A stretch of 64,000 nt of DNA from Melieria omissa (GCA_963971225.1 OZ020267.1:118041891-118105890), one strand, 5' to 3'. Counted from the stretch's first letter, positions 27,301-37,449 are shown. Made by a program: numbers and translations. Notes: generated by a model not told the origin, from the sequence alone.

Positions 27301-30300
27301 TGATTGAAAGTGTCGTTATTTTAAAAGTTTCCAAAATTGCATCGTGATTGGGCTGTGAACCACTGTGGCGGCTGGTTTATGAACCAGTCGTACTACATTT
27401 GTACTAGAACGGTCAAATATCGCCGGATTTATTAAAATAAAATAATTTTATGTAATTTTACTCAATTTACGGTGAGTTCATTTGAAGTGGGCCAATGTGA
27501 GAAGGCGTTCGTATTTCACATACATTATGTATGTGAAATACGATGTGAAATATGTATGATACATACATTTCAACACTAACTAAAATGAAGAAAATTGAAC
27601 TTTTGCATTAATTGCGATTTTTTAACCTGTGGCGTCATTATAACTTTTTTCACCTCTTGAGGCCATCTGATTAAATAAATTCTCAACTTATTAAAAAATT
27701 ATGGGTGTTTTCTTCGTATTTTCTGACATTAATTGGGATTTGCCAGATGGTTCAGAACCCACCCACTTCTTTGGAAAAGCGAAAAATCACGTCCTAAATT
27801 TTAATGAAAACGGTAATCTGTCATAAAATAAACTTCCGTTTTATGTTCACCTTTCCAACGGTATCTTCGATTTTTCGATATCTTTATTCTGTGAAAAGTT
27901 AGAGCCAAAAAAACAAAGCCCGGTTCACAACCCAGCCCTCTCCCTTACAAAAATCGACTAAATCAGTTTATACAGGCTTAACTTACCTCAAATTACTTAT
28001 ATTTTTTTTTACTGATCAATTTAAATCGCTGAGTTTATGTGAACTGCCACATTTCAACTCTGAGAAAACACTATAAAAGAGTGCATTATGGTACACCTGC
28101 CGTTTCTTGCAGCAAAATATGGAAATGTGAACTACGATCTTTATTTGTTTTTTACATCATCTCCTCTACTCCTAAAAGACTTTTCATACCTAAGCGCAAA
28201 GTGAGTTTATGGGAATTGCCACCAGGGTAGAATGAACCGATCGGCACAAGTTGCCAAAATGAGTGTCCGACCGAATATTCGGGCTCGCCAAATAAGTGGT
28301 TCCGGCCGAAAAATGGCAGAATGGCCGAAATCGAAACTTTCTAGAATATTTTTTACATTTTACTGTGTAGCGAGTGAACGAGAGCGAGAGCGATATATAG
28401 TAAAAGGATGAGAAGGAGAATTTAGATGCCACCAATGTAAATAAGCTTCTTATTTTAGAATATAATATAAAAAATTAATTAAGTTTCGGTAGACCAATTG
28501 GTTAGTAACTAACTATACCATCAAGTGAAAAAACAATAGCTGTCGGAATCACAACAAAAAGTACAAGCTGCGATTTTTTCTTGAAGACTTTGATCTTAGT
28601 TTAGTAAAGCTGAAGATTTTGCGTAGAGCAACGTTACCGACTTCTTCTTGACTTATTATCTCAATACAGCTAATTTTCCAAACCTTGTCAGAAAATCAGA
28701 GCGTAAAAGAACTATTGGAACACGGTGCCAATTTGGTATCAAAAATGATCGAAAGGCATATTCTGCTTGCAATTCTTGAAAAAAGTATACATGAGGTGAA
28801 CACAAGTTTTAGTTAACTACTGCCCTTACTTGCCCCCTTTCCCCATCTGCTTGAAATGTGTACTGTAACCAGTGTTGGGACTTATTACTTTTGACAGTAA
28901 CATATTACTTATTACACATTACTGACATTTGAAAGTAATATCGTTACATTACTTATTACTGGAAATGTGAAGTAATGTATCACAAAAAGTAATATATTAT
29001 TTTCCGTCAACAAATCAAAATATTTGCGGAATTTCCAGCTATTAAAAGTAGTCATTCTGCAAAAAACAATCAGGTTAAATGTTTATGTCATTTAGAATTA
29101 CAATTTGAATTTCGCTACCTTTTTTGGTAAAACCGCTTGAATTTGCTTGTAAATGTTAATTGTTTCTCCACTACCAAACTCAGTTGGAAATGAAAGACGC
29201 GAGCTATGTCTAATATGAACAAGTGCAGCGTTGTATAATTGTAATACATTTTAATTATGTTATCAGTGCTGCTGTTTTACATGAAAGTTAGAACTTTGTT
29301 GACTAAAAAGTAATATTGTATTAAGTAACTTGAAAAAAGTAGTAATATTACTGAAGGTGATTACTTATGGGAAAAGTAACTAGTTACACTAAATTTTTAA
29401 AGCAAAAGTAATATACTACATAATTAGTTACACTACTTTAATATATTAGTCACAACACAGCCTGTAACATATGTTGGAATAAACAGTGTTACATACACAT
29501 TTCAAAAACGGGCGAAATATGCGGTATCACAACGGGTCTCATAATAGGCCTCCGAGTGTGTCTCTTACAGAGGCAGCCACAATAACCTAACCTAACTTAG
29601 TTGCCCTTATTGCATACAAATATTGAAAACTGTGTTAACTTATTTATCTGTAAGATAACAAAGATTAAAGATAACAAATTATGTTTTATTATAATTGGTC
29701 AAAAAATTCATTTAAAACAATACAAAGTACCATATGGGTGAAATTTCACCCGAACATAAGAATGTGTGTTTTTTTGAACGGTCGGATGAGGGTTAAATGT
29801 TCGTCAGCATTACATGCTTTCGAAATGGAGTAGAAAAGCCAAAACTAGGGAACTTAGCGATATTATGCTACCGGTCACGTCTCTTTTTACGCTTTCGTTT
29901 TGAATTTTATTCGTGACCATGACCGTGATCGTCAGCATAACATCGCCCTTAATAGTTTTACATCACTTTCAATGAGATAGAAAAACATATGGACATTACT
30001 TCAGAAGAATTTCCAAAACTTTGAAATATAATAAAATTTAGATGTATGAATCTACAGACTGTGATCCAAAACATTTTTGAAAGTTCAAAATAGAAAATTT
30101 ACTTAAAAGGAGACAATTTTCCTCTTACATTTGATACCCATATCTTCATCATTGCACAACCGCAAATATTAAAAAAAATATTTTAAATGTGTGTCCTTAA
30201 AATTTTAAAGTCTTTTAAGCAGGTTTTTGGGTCAGGAAATGAAAGGATACTATAAATGACCTCTAGTTTCACGTCTATATCAACATTTGGATGGGTCTCG

Positions 30301-31846
30301 GAAAAAAAATTGTTTCGCCCGGGGTAATAAATGGTTGGGGTTTTCACTTAATGCATCATAACTTTGTCATTTTTCTTTAGTTCTATTGATATTTGGCCTA
30401 ATATTTGCTCAACTAATATGTCTTTCATCCTAGATTTTACAACCAGACGAGATAATTTATTGTATCTATAAAAAAAAATTCGAAAATTTATGATTTTGTA
30501 AATTGGTCCAAAAATTTACATTTGTACAACTTTGACCGTCAGCCAAATCTCATCTGATTTGGACAATCAGTATATCGCTGGAAAGGCTAAGGTATTATCT
30601 TCTGACCGACGGACAGTGTTAGTCGGAAGATTCGTTAACGAGATATATACTCATAATTGAAACAACAGGGAAAAACTTGTTTTTCGAAAAAGCTTGTAAA
30701 ATATTTTCATTTTCAGTTTCGTATTCCGTGGCCCGTGGCCGTGATTAATCAGAAAATACTTTTGTTTTTAGGTGCACGCGATTGACCCATTTTTGGGCGA
30801 ATAGTTTTATATGAATTGTGTCATTATCAGCACTTGGTTCTCGGAGTAGGAATTCATGATTTGCTATAATAACACCATATTTCGGATAGTTTTATTCATA
30901 TGCGTCAATAATACCTAATTTAGATCTATTTCACATTTCAACAGCTGGGAGCATCATCATAATCATGTCAGGGACTACGTACAGAGCAATATGCTTCTCT
31001 AAATGTATCATAGTAAGACTTTCCTCGTCCCATGCAAATTTACTACTTAGAGGAAAGTTTGACTATATTGGAAAATGTTAATATTTAATGCAATCGTTTA
31101 CATGGGCAAACTTACCACCTATAAGCGTTGAAATGAAAATAGACCATTCCAAGGCCATACAGAAACGGCAAGTTCTTCCAGTTTTTCGTGTAGAGCTGAT
31201 AGTACTTCTGATAAGCCGACAATGCTACCGAGAAACATCGAGTTATTTATCAACAAGAAAGTTTGTAGTCGACTTTGACATACCTTCTTCGTATTCCTCC
31301 AAAAGTAAATGCAGATGACCCAACTTGCAGTACGTCATGGGATCAATGTACAATTCATTTGAGTCGTCATCCGCACTCTGTTTTGTTTCGGTTTCATTGC
31401 ACGTGTCTGATATACCCACATCTTTCTCATGTTTTACTACCGCGTCCGAAGGCTGAACTGAATTATTTTCCTTACTGGATTCTTCATCCGGCTCGGTTAA
31501 CTCCTCCTTAATGGACTTTGCTGCAGGGGCGCTGGTCACTAATGGTTCCGCATTGCAAACGACATCTTTCTTATCCTCAAGCTCCCGGGCAGAAACAATA
31601 ATGCGCTGCAAAATTTTGACGGCCCTTTCGACAACAACACGAACAGAAGCATTTGCGGGAGATAACTTCAAAAAGCCAAACTGGCAACTGCAATCAAGAA
31701 TGATCCAATGATTACCACTGCTTGCAACGTATCACTTTTAAGGAGAAATCGACAAGGAGACAATAACGCAGAAAATACCTATCCAAATCCGCTATAAAAT
31801 GCATCTCCTCCACTGTTAGGTTGTCCTCTTCAGCATCAAAATCCAT
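12353..31846 (-). CDS. Utx: Utx histone H3K27 demethylase, N-terminal TPR part (8 exons, 3' end missing)
   Basis: Spliced by hand as 31846-31779, 31687-31284, 31224-31116, 14655-14480, 14397-14269, 14210-13985, 12892-12715, 12658-12353. Every junction has GT and AG and the phases agree, giving 532 codons. The product is a nuclear JmjC demethylase that removes H3K27 di/trimethyl marks and, in flies, works with the Trr COMPASS-like complex. Seen here: an acidic start ([15 protein letters not shown]), a TPR array from about residue 140 to 430 with near-diagnostic UTX strings ([25 protein letters not shown] [57 protein letters not shown]), then a Ser/Gln-rich linker with six glutamines in the last visible exon. 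The start ATG is in the first exon with an acidic UTX-like N-terminus. No JmjC domain is visible left of 12353, so that part is probably beyond the left edge. Introns 3 and 8 are very large and full of mobile elements. Confidence 0.93.
12893..13984 (-). other. Utx intron 6
   Basis: Lies between the donor after GVL-phase exon 14210-13985 and the acceptor TTATGCAG at 12893. It holds one 82-bp TTAA miniature element (13415-13496) and otherwise no recognised feature. Open frames on the plus strand are not supported. Confidence 0.8.
13415..13496 (-). mobile_element. 82-bp TTAA miniature element, copy 1
   Basis: Starts CCCTTTCCGACG and ends GTGACTGAAAGGG, followed by TTAA; the left flank is CTAA. 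An 82-bp copy of the same sequence lies inverted at 48687-48768 with perfect TTAA on both sides. CCC...GGG ends plus TTAA resemble piggyBac termini. Confidence 0.7.
15140..15198 (+). repeat. 29-bp tandem duplication
   Basis: TTCTGATATCAAATGGGATT plus ATAAAAA spacer occurs twice in direct succession with no mismatch in the core. It is probably a recent replication slip inside Utx intron 3. Confidence 0.85.
15300..15700 (+). repeat. Dispersed repeat family Y, copy 1
   Basis: Shares long phrases (GAGCCACG, GGGCGTTT, CAGGCAAAA, CACGAGGGTTCGCTA) in the same order with 20450-20800. A partial inverted copy lies at about 32400-32660. No coding frame is conserved between copies; the family is unknown and probably a non-autonomous transposon. 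Confidence 0.65.
15855..15928 (-). pseudogene. tRNA-like sequence (tRNA pseudogene or SINE head)
   Basis: On the minus strand GGTGTCTGAGTGG resembles an A box. About 45 bases later GGGGTTCAAACCCTCCCC matches a B box with a short T-arm stem. I could not draw a full cloverleaf or a convincing anticodon stem, so this is a relic, not a called tRNA. Confidence 0.4.
17630..19267 (-). mobile_element. DD37E-spaced Tc1/mariner-type transposon with perfect 29-bp termini, split by a SINE
   Basis: Perfect 29-bp inverted repeats at 17630-17658 and 19239-19267 (starting AAGAACGGTTCACAG), each next to TA. The transposase on the minus strand shows all three acidic positions: D in [12 protein letters not shown] in KFWPDLAT, and E in MLRPIEKCW with 37 residues between the last two. 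The frame 18323-17760 is open. A stop lies just before TDDE (about 18356) and a SINE interrupts the N-terminal part at 18725-19051. Removing the SINE leaves about 1.3 kb, the usual size for this group. Spacing of 37 fits the insect DD37E group, but I have not aligned it. Confidence 0.9.
18725..19051 (+). repeat. SINE copy 2, inserted in the DD37E transposon
   Basis: Flanked by the 10-bp duplication AAGTAGGATT (18715-18724 and 19052-19061). Slightly 5'-truncated: the recognisable body starts CAGTTGGTTAGTGCGC, preceded by a short GGTTAGTTTT. Ends in a TTATTATTAT tail. Confidence 0.9.
19984..20404 (+). mobile_element. Solo LTR of a retrovirus-like insect retrotransposon
   Basis: Starts TGTAACGATGAGGCACC and ends TTTTCGTAACA, with a 4-bp duplication ATAT on each side (19980-19983, 20405-20408). 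TG...CA ends, a likely TATA-like TATAAAAGGC at about 20188 and AATAAAG at about 20306 fit an LTR; a 4-bp duplication fits Gypsy-type elements. No internal region remains. A related LTR lies inverted at 53300-53692. Confidence 0.85.
20450..20800 (+). repeat. Dispersed repeat family Y, copy 2
   Basis: Begins GGAATTTCAGAGGCTACAAT, matching the start of the 15300 copy, and shares the GAGCCACGGG and CACGAGGGTTCGCTA blocks. No frame is conserved. Confidence 0.65.
21545..23790 (+). mobile_element. Tc1-like transposon fragment interrupted by a LINE
   Basis: The plus strand at about 21600-21770 reads a double helix-turn-helix ([19 protein letters not shown], then [18 protein letters not shown]). Reading resumes after the LINE at about 23500 with [19 protein letters not shown] and later LNCSTCGS-like text, the usual order of a Tc1 N-terminal region. 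Several stops. The LINE (21773-23484) lies between a 12-bp duplication. Confidence 0.7.
21773..23484 (-). mobile_element. 5'-truncated LINE with broken reverse transcriptase, inside a Tc1 element
   Basis: Flanked by GGAAAAGGGTAT / GGAAAAGGATAT (21761-21772 and 23485-23496). Minus-strand frames give, in order, a charged arginine-rich linker (about 23390-23120), a reverse transcriptase palm with [10 protein letters not shown] where YADD is expected, then [31 protein letters not shown] and the tail block [11 protein letters not shown]. The first catalytic-pair aspartate is a glycine and the frame shifts several times. The 3' tail on the minus strand is AAACAAACAAC. Confidence 0.85.
24168..24260 (+). 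pseudogene. tRNA-like sequence, possibly a second SINE family
   Basis: Contains TTGGATAGTGGTGG (A-box-like) and, about 50 bases later, GCGGTTCGATCC, a good B box. It continues into TTTTTTAAATGG rather than a complete acceptor stem. Could be a degraded tRNA gene or the head of a different SINE. Confidence 0.35.
24680..25550 (-). mobile_element. Tc1-like transposon, degenerate, copy B, split by a SINE
   Basis: Inverted relative of 6440-7300: shared phrases include TTTGTGCCGGTAT and AGCTCAAGGTACTC. One end is duplicated in tandem (24690-24735 and 24770-24830 both carry CACAATTTTAGGTGGCAATT). The reading frame is destroyed. A SINE interrupts it at 24968-25294. Confidence 0.7.
24968..25294 (+). 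repeat. SINE copy 3 (diverged subfamily)
   Basis: Starts AGCCGCCGTAGTTCAGCTGA and has a good B box (AGGTTCAAGAC). It shares the GGAAATGGCAAACCTCTG body but differs from the main family at many positions. It sits between imperfect CTGAAGAGT copies; the empty site can be read from the related Tc1 copy at 7210. Ends in GAAGAAGAAGAG. Confidence 0.85.
26043..27948. mobile_element. TIR element containing an R1-type LINE
   Basis: The left end GTAAGGGAAAGGGGTGGGTT matches the inverted right end GTAAGGGAGAGGGCTGGGTT, and the match continues GTGAACC. The motif TGTGAACCA / GGTTCAGAACCCA recurs inside (27352, 27750). Its body without the LINE is about 1 kb and has no transposase frame. Superfamily unclear. 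Confidence 0.7.
26208..27139 (+). mobile_element. R1-clade LINE, 3' part, with intact end of ORF2
   Basis: Flanked by the 14-bp duplication CCTACAGACATCGT (26194-26207 and 27140-27153) and ending in poly-A (27117-27139). The open frame to 26959 covers the region after the reverse transcriptase: [33 protein letters not shown], then a CCHC-type knuckle ([18 protein letters not shown]). 5'-truncated, so it cannot move. The uninterrupted frame and exact duplication indicate a fairly recent insertion. Confidence 0.92.
28039..28120 (+). pseudogene. Possible BED-type zinc finger remnant
   Basis: The short plus-strand frame [18 protein letters not shown] resembles the end of a BED or C2H2 finger, as in hAT transposases. 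There is no matching upstream cysteine pair or downstream catalytic region. Weak. Confidence 0.25.
28870..29460. mobile_element. hAT element with GTAACTAGTTAC core motifs
   Basis: Starts CAGTGTTGGGAC and ends GTCACAACACAG, with an 8-bp duplication differing at one base (ACTGTAAC / CCTGTAAC at 28862-28869 and 29461-29468). The body is rich in alternating AGTAATATTAC and AGTAACTAGTTAC text, as seen in widespread CAGTGTTGG hAT families. No transposase. Confidence 0.8.
29505..29605 (+). mobile_element. LINE 3' end fragment with CCTAA tail
   Basis: GGTATCACAACGGGTCTCAT, GGCCTCCGAGTGTGTCTC and a TAACCTAACCTAACTTAG tail. The style is that of a non-LTR element 3' untranslated region ending in TAACC repeats. 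No coding part remains. Confidence 0.5.
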
Positions 31847-33235
31847 TTTCTTTGCAGAATTACCAAAGCAAAATAATTACAATAAACGTGTAAAACTTGA
31901 CCTTTCATATAAACAGGGTTCACTTAGGATTGCCACGGTTGCGATCTGCAATGCAGCAAGCCAGTGATGTGTTTTTGCGTAGTATGACTCTCCAAAGGTA
32001 TATTCACAGAAGTATTGTTAGTAAGGTACGACTTACAACTCTACTGCTGTTAGTTATTTGTCAATTCACACGTATTCGCTACTGTTTAAAACTGCCATTT
32101 ATGTAAACAACCTCAAAAACAGAAAAAAAAACAAAAACATGTATCCAATAAAAAACATCTCAACGTTGCGTAAATAAAACAAAATACCAAACTCAGGTCA
32201 ATTTCGTTTTTACCAACCATGATATAAAAAAGGTAGAGCCGCTGTCAAATTATTTGAAACTAAACGTGTTAATTGACGTTCGTCGCATTCGTAAAAAACT
32301 TAAGTCGTGATAAATTAGAAATATTTAAGGTTTTAAGAACTTTAAGATCTTTCTTAAAATAAAGACAGAATATACATTTCACTGTGACTAATTTAGGTTT
32401 AAGTGCAGTATAGCGTACCCCCGTGAAAAAATAAATAAGTATGCTCTTACATAGAGAATTTGCTCCCGAATCTAAAGAACTACAAATGATACCTAGGAAA
32501 TGCCTAAAAAGGCGTGGCTCGGGATCATTTTGATCAGCCAAGTTGTTATCAAAATAACTCGACCAATTCATAATCTATTTACACAATATGGCTATCAAAC
32601 GAAAAGCCTTTTTCACACCTTTCTACTGGTATACACATGGTATACATTAGACATATAATATGTACCAATAAGAAGTTATAAGCAAAATTGTTTTTAGATA
32701 ACATTTTTAAAAACAGTTTCTTTTCTCGAAAGCCCCCATTATTAAGTTATAATACAATTTTTACCTTATATGCACAGTATATGTACAATAATGTAACAAA
32801 CTGGCCAAGTCCATTGACACAGGTGACCTCGTTGAACCAGCTGATTCAATATGATATTTTTTTTATTGTTGGAAGAGGTATAGATTGTCAAAAATTTTGT
32901 TTTTCTTTGGATGGTTGGCAACGGCTTGATTTGATTGGCTGGGTTTGACAATTAAATTGCACAAACCCAACAACAAAATACATGGGAAATAAAATAATTC
33001 CCTTACGCGGCCACCTTTACCCATTCGCTTTAAATATGGCATTAATCGCGTTAAAACAAATTCCCTTCTTGTGGGTGTTGGTTCTTTTAGATGTTGCCTC
33101 AACAAGCCCTTGAAAATGGACGATATAGATTTGTTCCATTTAATTTAGCCAATTTGGCAACATTCTTTAAATCAATTATTGAAATTTTTCCTTTCATTTG
33201 CTATCCATATTTATATCTTCGCATTAGTGAAAATC
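31847..33235. other. Region upstream of Utx start, repeats but no gene
   Basis: Contains the likely Utx promoter and 5' leader next to 31846, a truncated copy of repeat family X starting at 32219 (ATGATATAAAAAAGGTAGAG), and an inverted piece of family Y at about 32400-32660. No clear TATA or other core promoter motif was picked out. Confidence 0.5.
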
Positions 33236-34716
33236 ATGATACAAAAATTAAAGGTAGAACCGCTGTTAAATTATTTGACACTAAACGTGTTTATTAACGT
33301 TTTTCGTATTCGTATTCAGTCGTGATGCCACTTCGATATAATTTATTATTATTGTTATTTAAGGTTCTAAGAATTTTGAAATATTTTTTAAAATAAACAC
33401 GTAATAGACCTTTCACTGCGACTAATATATCTTGGGCGAAAGAATAAAAATGTTAATGCGAATTCAACAGCAGATAATACATTGCAGTGTTAAAAAGTTG
33501 TTCAATAGATTTTTTAACAACTGTACGGTAGCACATTTTCAAAGGAGAAAAATCCTTTAGTGTTAACATGGTGGCTGAGAAGAAGCTTTGGCTCTACCTT
33601 TATTTTTTGTGTCATGGCGAAAATATTTAAAATAATTTTTTGAAATTGGTATGTCCTTAAAACTTTGAAGTCCTTCTAAAAGGGGAGCAGACGGATATCT
33701 AGTTTCACGTCTATATCGATATATATATTTATATTGATTTCTTTTCAACAAAATGTTTCCTTTTATATGACTACAATAAATTACACAGCGCAACAAAATC
33801 TCACTTTTTTCTGTTGCATCGAGTTTTTCTACTATTTTTACTAATTTGGGTTCGCTGATTTCGAATCTACCTTCACCTTTTCAGATTTTTCTCTGTTTTT
33901 TCCATATTTTTTATCGTAATTTCTAAGGATTTTTAGATCTTTTTTTTAAAATAAACACGAAATAGACATTTCAATGTGACGAATTTATTTTATTTAGTAA
34001 TATTATTAACTGTTAGACAAGCAACACTGCAATGAATGGTACAAAGGTAAATTATTATTTAATTGTTTTTTTTTAATTTCTTATTAAATTTCATTTGTTT
34101 GTGTTTTTAAATTGCTGCTAATGACGCTGGTAACTATTAAGTACTTACGGCTTCGGGACAGCGTTTGCATTTAGTTGCCTCCTTCCATTTCCAGAAGAGA
34201 TTTCTTCTTTGGAGAAATGGATGGAGCAAACAGACGGCTTCTTGGTTAGGTCACTGAGGTTCACACCGCACGCAGTAATTCACCGTTCACGCATGAAGGG
34301 TATTGTGAAAACCGTTATCGCACTATTATGGAAAATAGTACGGGTATTGTGACAACCGTTAAAGCAATTACTCATATTGTATTTTATATTAATTATTATA
34401 AAATTTTGTAACCACTTATGCTGCGTTTTTCTAGAACCGTTATTTGGTTGTTTGCTTTGACTTCTTTGAATCAGCTGATTTATAGAAAAGGACTAGATTG
34501 CAAAGTTGCTTTGTTTACATTTGTTTACAATCTAAATCCAAAAACATAAACAAAATACATTTCAATTTGGTTGTCGTAAAGATATGTTCAAGGGATTTTC
34601 TAACAACAGTACGGTAGCACATTTTCAAAGAAGAACGTCAAAAAGACCTCTAGTGTCAGATGCGCAATATGGCGGCTGAGAAGAAGCATTGGCTCTACCT
34701 TCTATTTTTGTATCAT
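33236..34716. mobile_element. TIR repeat family X, full copy
   Basis: Left end ATGATACAAAAATTAAAGGT and inverted right end ATGATACAAAAATAGAAGGT, followed by AGA(A/G)CC. A second copy lies inverted at about 42711-44058 and a truncated copy starts at 32219. It contains a reverse-oriented piece of another family at about 33785-33920 that matches the end of the 54945-56105 element. No coding frame found. Confidence 0.65.
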
Positions 34717-34749
34717 GTTCTGCCTTTATTTTTTTATCATGTTACCAAC

Positions 34750-35662
34750 CAGCGTTGCCACAAGAAAAACAAATTAATAATCAGAAACAAAAATCAAAAT
34801 AACCAAAATGTAACAAAAATAACCAAAATTTTTATTTGACATAAACAACTACTTTACTTTTACAAAACAACAATACATTTACAAAAAGTAGTCGTAAAAA
34901 AGTGTTGTTGACTCTTTTAAAACATACAGTTGTGTCTGGGTACAGTGAACACCCCATATAGTGAACATGTCGATATAGTGCACACCCAAATTTTTACATA
35001 GAGTACTCTAAATAATGAACAAACGAAAACCTCTAAATAGTGAACAAAATTCTGAAAGCAATTTCAAGCAAAAAGCAACAAAAAACACAAGAATGAATCA
35101 AAAATGAGAGAGGGTTTTCCCCTAATTTGTATTTTTCCTATTGATTGTTACAAAATCAGCTGTTTTTGTGTTTTTCTTGACCTTAGTGGTTATGTTTTTT
35201 GTCGAGTGCAAACCGATTGTGTTTGAAAGTACGGTTTTTAATTTTTATTTTAAAGTTATTTTAAATTTATATACACACAGTGTAGTTTGACCAAATAAAA
35301 TGAGTTTTTGAACAAAATTGACAAATGCTATGATATTGTGAACAGCCCCAATGCTGTGAACAGGCCTTGCAATAACTAGTTCACTATATCCAGACACGAC
35401 TGTAGTTATCGATTTAAAAAATGCTGCTTACTCTTTTACGAGAAAAAGAAATGACTATGAGTTGCCACTATCAATCAGTATCAATATTATTACCACTCCC
35501 AATAATATTGTGCTCATTGATATTTAAGATACATTTTGTGTCAGTTTGCTATATTCTAAAGGATACATTTTGTCATCATTGGCAATGTTCACCAAAATCC
35601 ATTTCATTTTCAAAAATAAAAATAACCGTTTGTGGTTAAAAATAACCAAAACGGCAACGCTG
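34750..35662. mobile_element. hAT element holding a nested pogo-like element
   Basis: Flanked by the perfect 8-bp duplication TTACCAAC (34742-34749 and 35663-35670). Ends are CAGCGTTGCC and its exact inverse, standard hAT termini. Removing the 476-bp nested element leaves about 435 bp with no transposase. Confidence 0.88.
34927..35402. mobile_element. pogo/Tigger-like miniature element nested in the hAT element
   Basis: The left end CAGTTGTGTCTGGGTACAGT mirrors the right end, whose inverse reads CAGTCGTGTCTGGATATAGT; TA lies on each side. Internal AGTGAAC and TAGTGAAC motifs repeat. TA duplication and CAGT ends fit the Tc1/mariner/pogo superfamily. No transposase. Confidence 0.8.
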
Positions 35663-35679
35663 TTACCAACGTGTATTAA

Positions 35680-35826
35680 TGAGGTGATAGCACTACGGCA
35701 ACAAAAACCATGTCTTTTTTAGTGCTTTTGGGCATGAGATTGTCGAAATCAAATCAGTACTCACAGCAAGGGGCAGCCATTTTGACAAGTAGCATGCTCA
35801 TTCAGCTGTGTTGCTACCACTACCTT
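35680..35826. mobile_element. TTAA miniature element G, copy 1
   Basis: TTAA at 35676-35679, then TGAGGTGATAGCACTACGGC; ends TGTTGCTACCACTACCTTAT. The same ends and inner phrases (AGTGCTTTTGGGCATG) recur at 40000-40189. The right TTAA is degraded. Confidence 0.6.
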
Positions 35827-36172
35827 ATAAATTTACCTTGGTAGATATCCACCAAACTTGGTAAATTCCAAAGTGTATTGAATATAAGGTTACGACATGC
35901 AAGACAAATAATTTAACAGCGGCATTCATGACGTCACTGAAATTATGTCAACATGTAAAATTTTTTGTAGGAACAGTAGGACGAACAACACAACCCGAAC
36001 TAAACTAAAAAAAAAAATTAAAATTTGTGAAATTGTTGCTTTGTTTATATTTATTATATTTTTATATTAAGTTAAAAAATGTTTTGCACTACTGCAATGA
36101 TGGCGCGCACACTCTTCCGTGGTATGGTGACCACTGGCCAGTGGTTCATCCTTTACTTCCTCTCCCTTTTCC

Positions 36173-36188
36173 TCCCCCCCCCCCCCCC
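36173..36188 (+). repeat. Poly-C tract
   Basis: A run of about 15 cytosines within a pyrimidine-rich stretch. Length may be unreliable in assembly. Confidence 0.85.
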
Positions 36189-36289
36189 ATCCCTGTTGTT
36201 GTTTGTGTTGCTGCTGCCACTGTGCACGCGGTATTGTGTTAGTAGTGGTTGGCGCTGTAGGCATTTGTGCTTGCAAGGGTTTCAACTGC

Positions 36290-36560
36290 GACTCCCTTGC
36301 CTATTTTTTTTAAGATGGGAAGCATCAAAAGCCAAAACCCCGTCAGTGTGGGACTTTAACCACACTAAAACCATCCAACCATCTTTCTAAGATCCGATTT
36401 ACCCTCTCTGGTACGAAGCTGGACCATGCAAAGGTATCTGCCGCATCCTCGAGGGTGTTAAGGCTGCAGAGTTCGGAAATCCGACTCGTATTCAAAGCGG
36501 TGGAGAAAGGCTTTGAAGCCGTCATAGTCTTTGCAGCCGTGTCCGCTGGTCACTTCCTTG
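36290..36560 (-). mobile_element. Degraded R1-type LINE fragment
   Basis: Minus-strand frames read GFKAFLHRFEYESDFRTL and then, shifted, TLEDAADTFAWSSFVPERV. These parallel the [13 protein letters not shown] and [12 protein letters not shown] blocks of the R1 copy at 26208-27139. Cysteines of the knuckle are mostly lost. A pseudo-copy. Confidence 0.65.
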
Positions 36561-36838
36561 CAACCTATATGCGTTTTGTTAATATTTCTTCTACGTGATG
36601 CAATACGACATTTTCAAAATAAAAGATAACCGGTAGTGTTCTTGTAGGGCATAACTGGTAGTGTATAACTGATATATCTGTTAGCGTCCGGAACAAAGTT
36701 TCAGTTAGATTTGTTCAGAGCGTGTGAAAAATCTGACGGAAACTCTTGTGTACATGTAATTTTGTATCACCTTGCAACGCACGCACTTTAAAGTCTGGAC
36801 AAACGTATACCCATCTCGCTCACTTAAGTTAGCTATGA

Positions 36839-37031
36839 CGGATATATTGGTTAGAAATACCAGGTAATCATAACGTATATATTTGTTAGGACTAACGTAC
36901 AAATTGGGTATACTTAACCGACATATCAGTTAGACATACCAGATAGTCATAACGTATATATTTGTTACGACTAGCGTACAAATCGGGTACATCTAACCGA
37001 AATATCAGTAAGACCTATCGGGTAGTTATTA
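36839..37031 (+). repeat. 79-bp tandem repeat, about 2.4 units
   Basis: CATAACGTATATATTTGTTA recurs with a 79-base period (about 36869 and 36948), preceded each time by TATATTGGTTAGA / ATATCAGTTAGACATACC. Units differ at roughly one base in ten. The motif (C)ATATCAGTTAG also occurs once more upstream near 36670. Confidence 0.75.
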
Positions 37032-37449
37032 GAAGAAGGTTTATTATGTATGTATTCACTGTCCTCCGCTCTAGCGAAATATTTTCATCTGCCATTACTG
37101 TTATCCTCTTCTTCATGGGCGTTGAACCTTCGTCGTTGTATTTTCCGGTCTTGAACGTTTTTTTGTACATTTTAGAATCTGTAAAGAAAATAATGTAGAA
37201 AAGATACAAAGAGGACCAGCTAACGTATGGCTTACCAGAATTTTCAGATTTTCTGTTAATTCTTCTTCTTATTATTATTCTTTTTATTAACAGTTGAACT
37301 CGAAATTCTCGCACGTGATAATCGTAAGTTTGGTGGTCGTGTTTGTTTTATTTTTAGGTCAATAGAAATAATTGCTTGAATCTTCCTTTTCTCGCTAACG
37401 TTTGAACATAGAATAAAATTAATTTTGAAATTTGAAAGAAATGCATATG

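Larger units (their letters stand above)
14656..31115 (-). other. Utx intron 3, 16.5 kb, transposon-filled
   Basis: Donor GTAAGT at 31115 and acceptor CGTTTCAG at 14656 are joined in phase (TG plus G gives tryptophan). Separate entries list the elements inside it. Parts without a recognised element, such as 16300-17600 and 29600-31100, hold only AT-rich sequence with no supported gene. Confidence 0.85.

Noticed and set aside
29583..29600. TAACCTAACCTAAC resembling the insect telomere repeat TTAGG
   Set aside because: Only two to three units, and flies generally lack TTAGG telomeres. It fits a LINE 3' tail better.
36067..36285. Gln/Gly-rich minus frame
   Set aside because: Composition comes from a poly-C tract and short repeats; no splice or start support.
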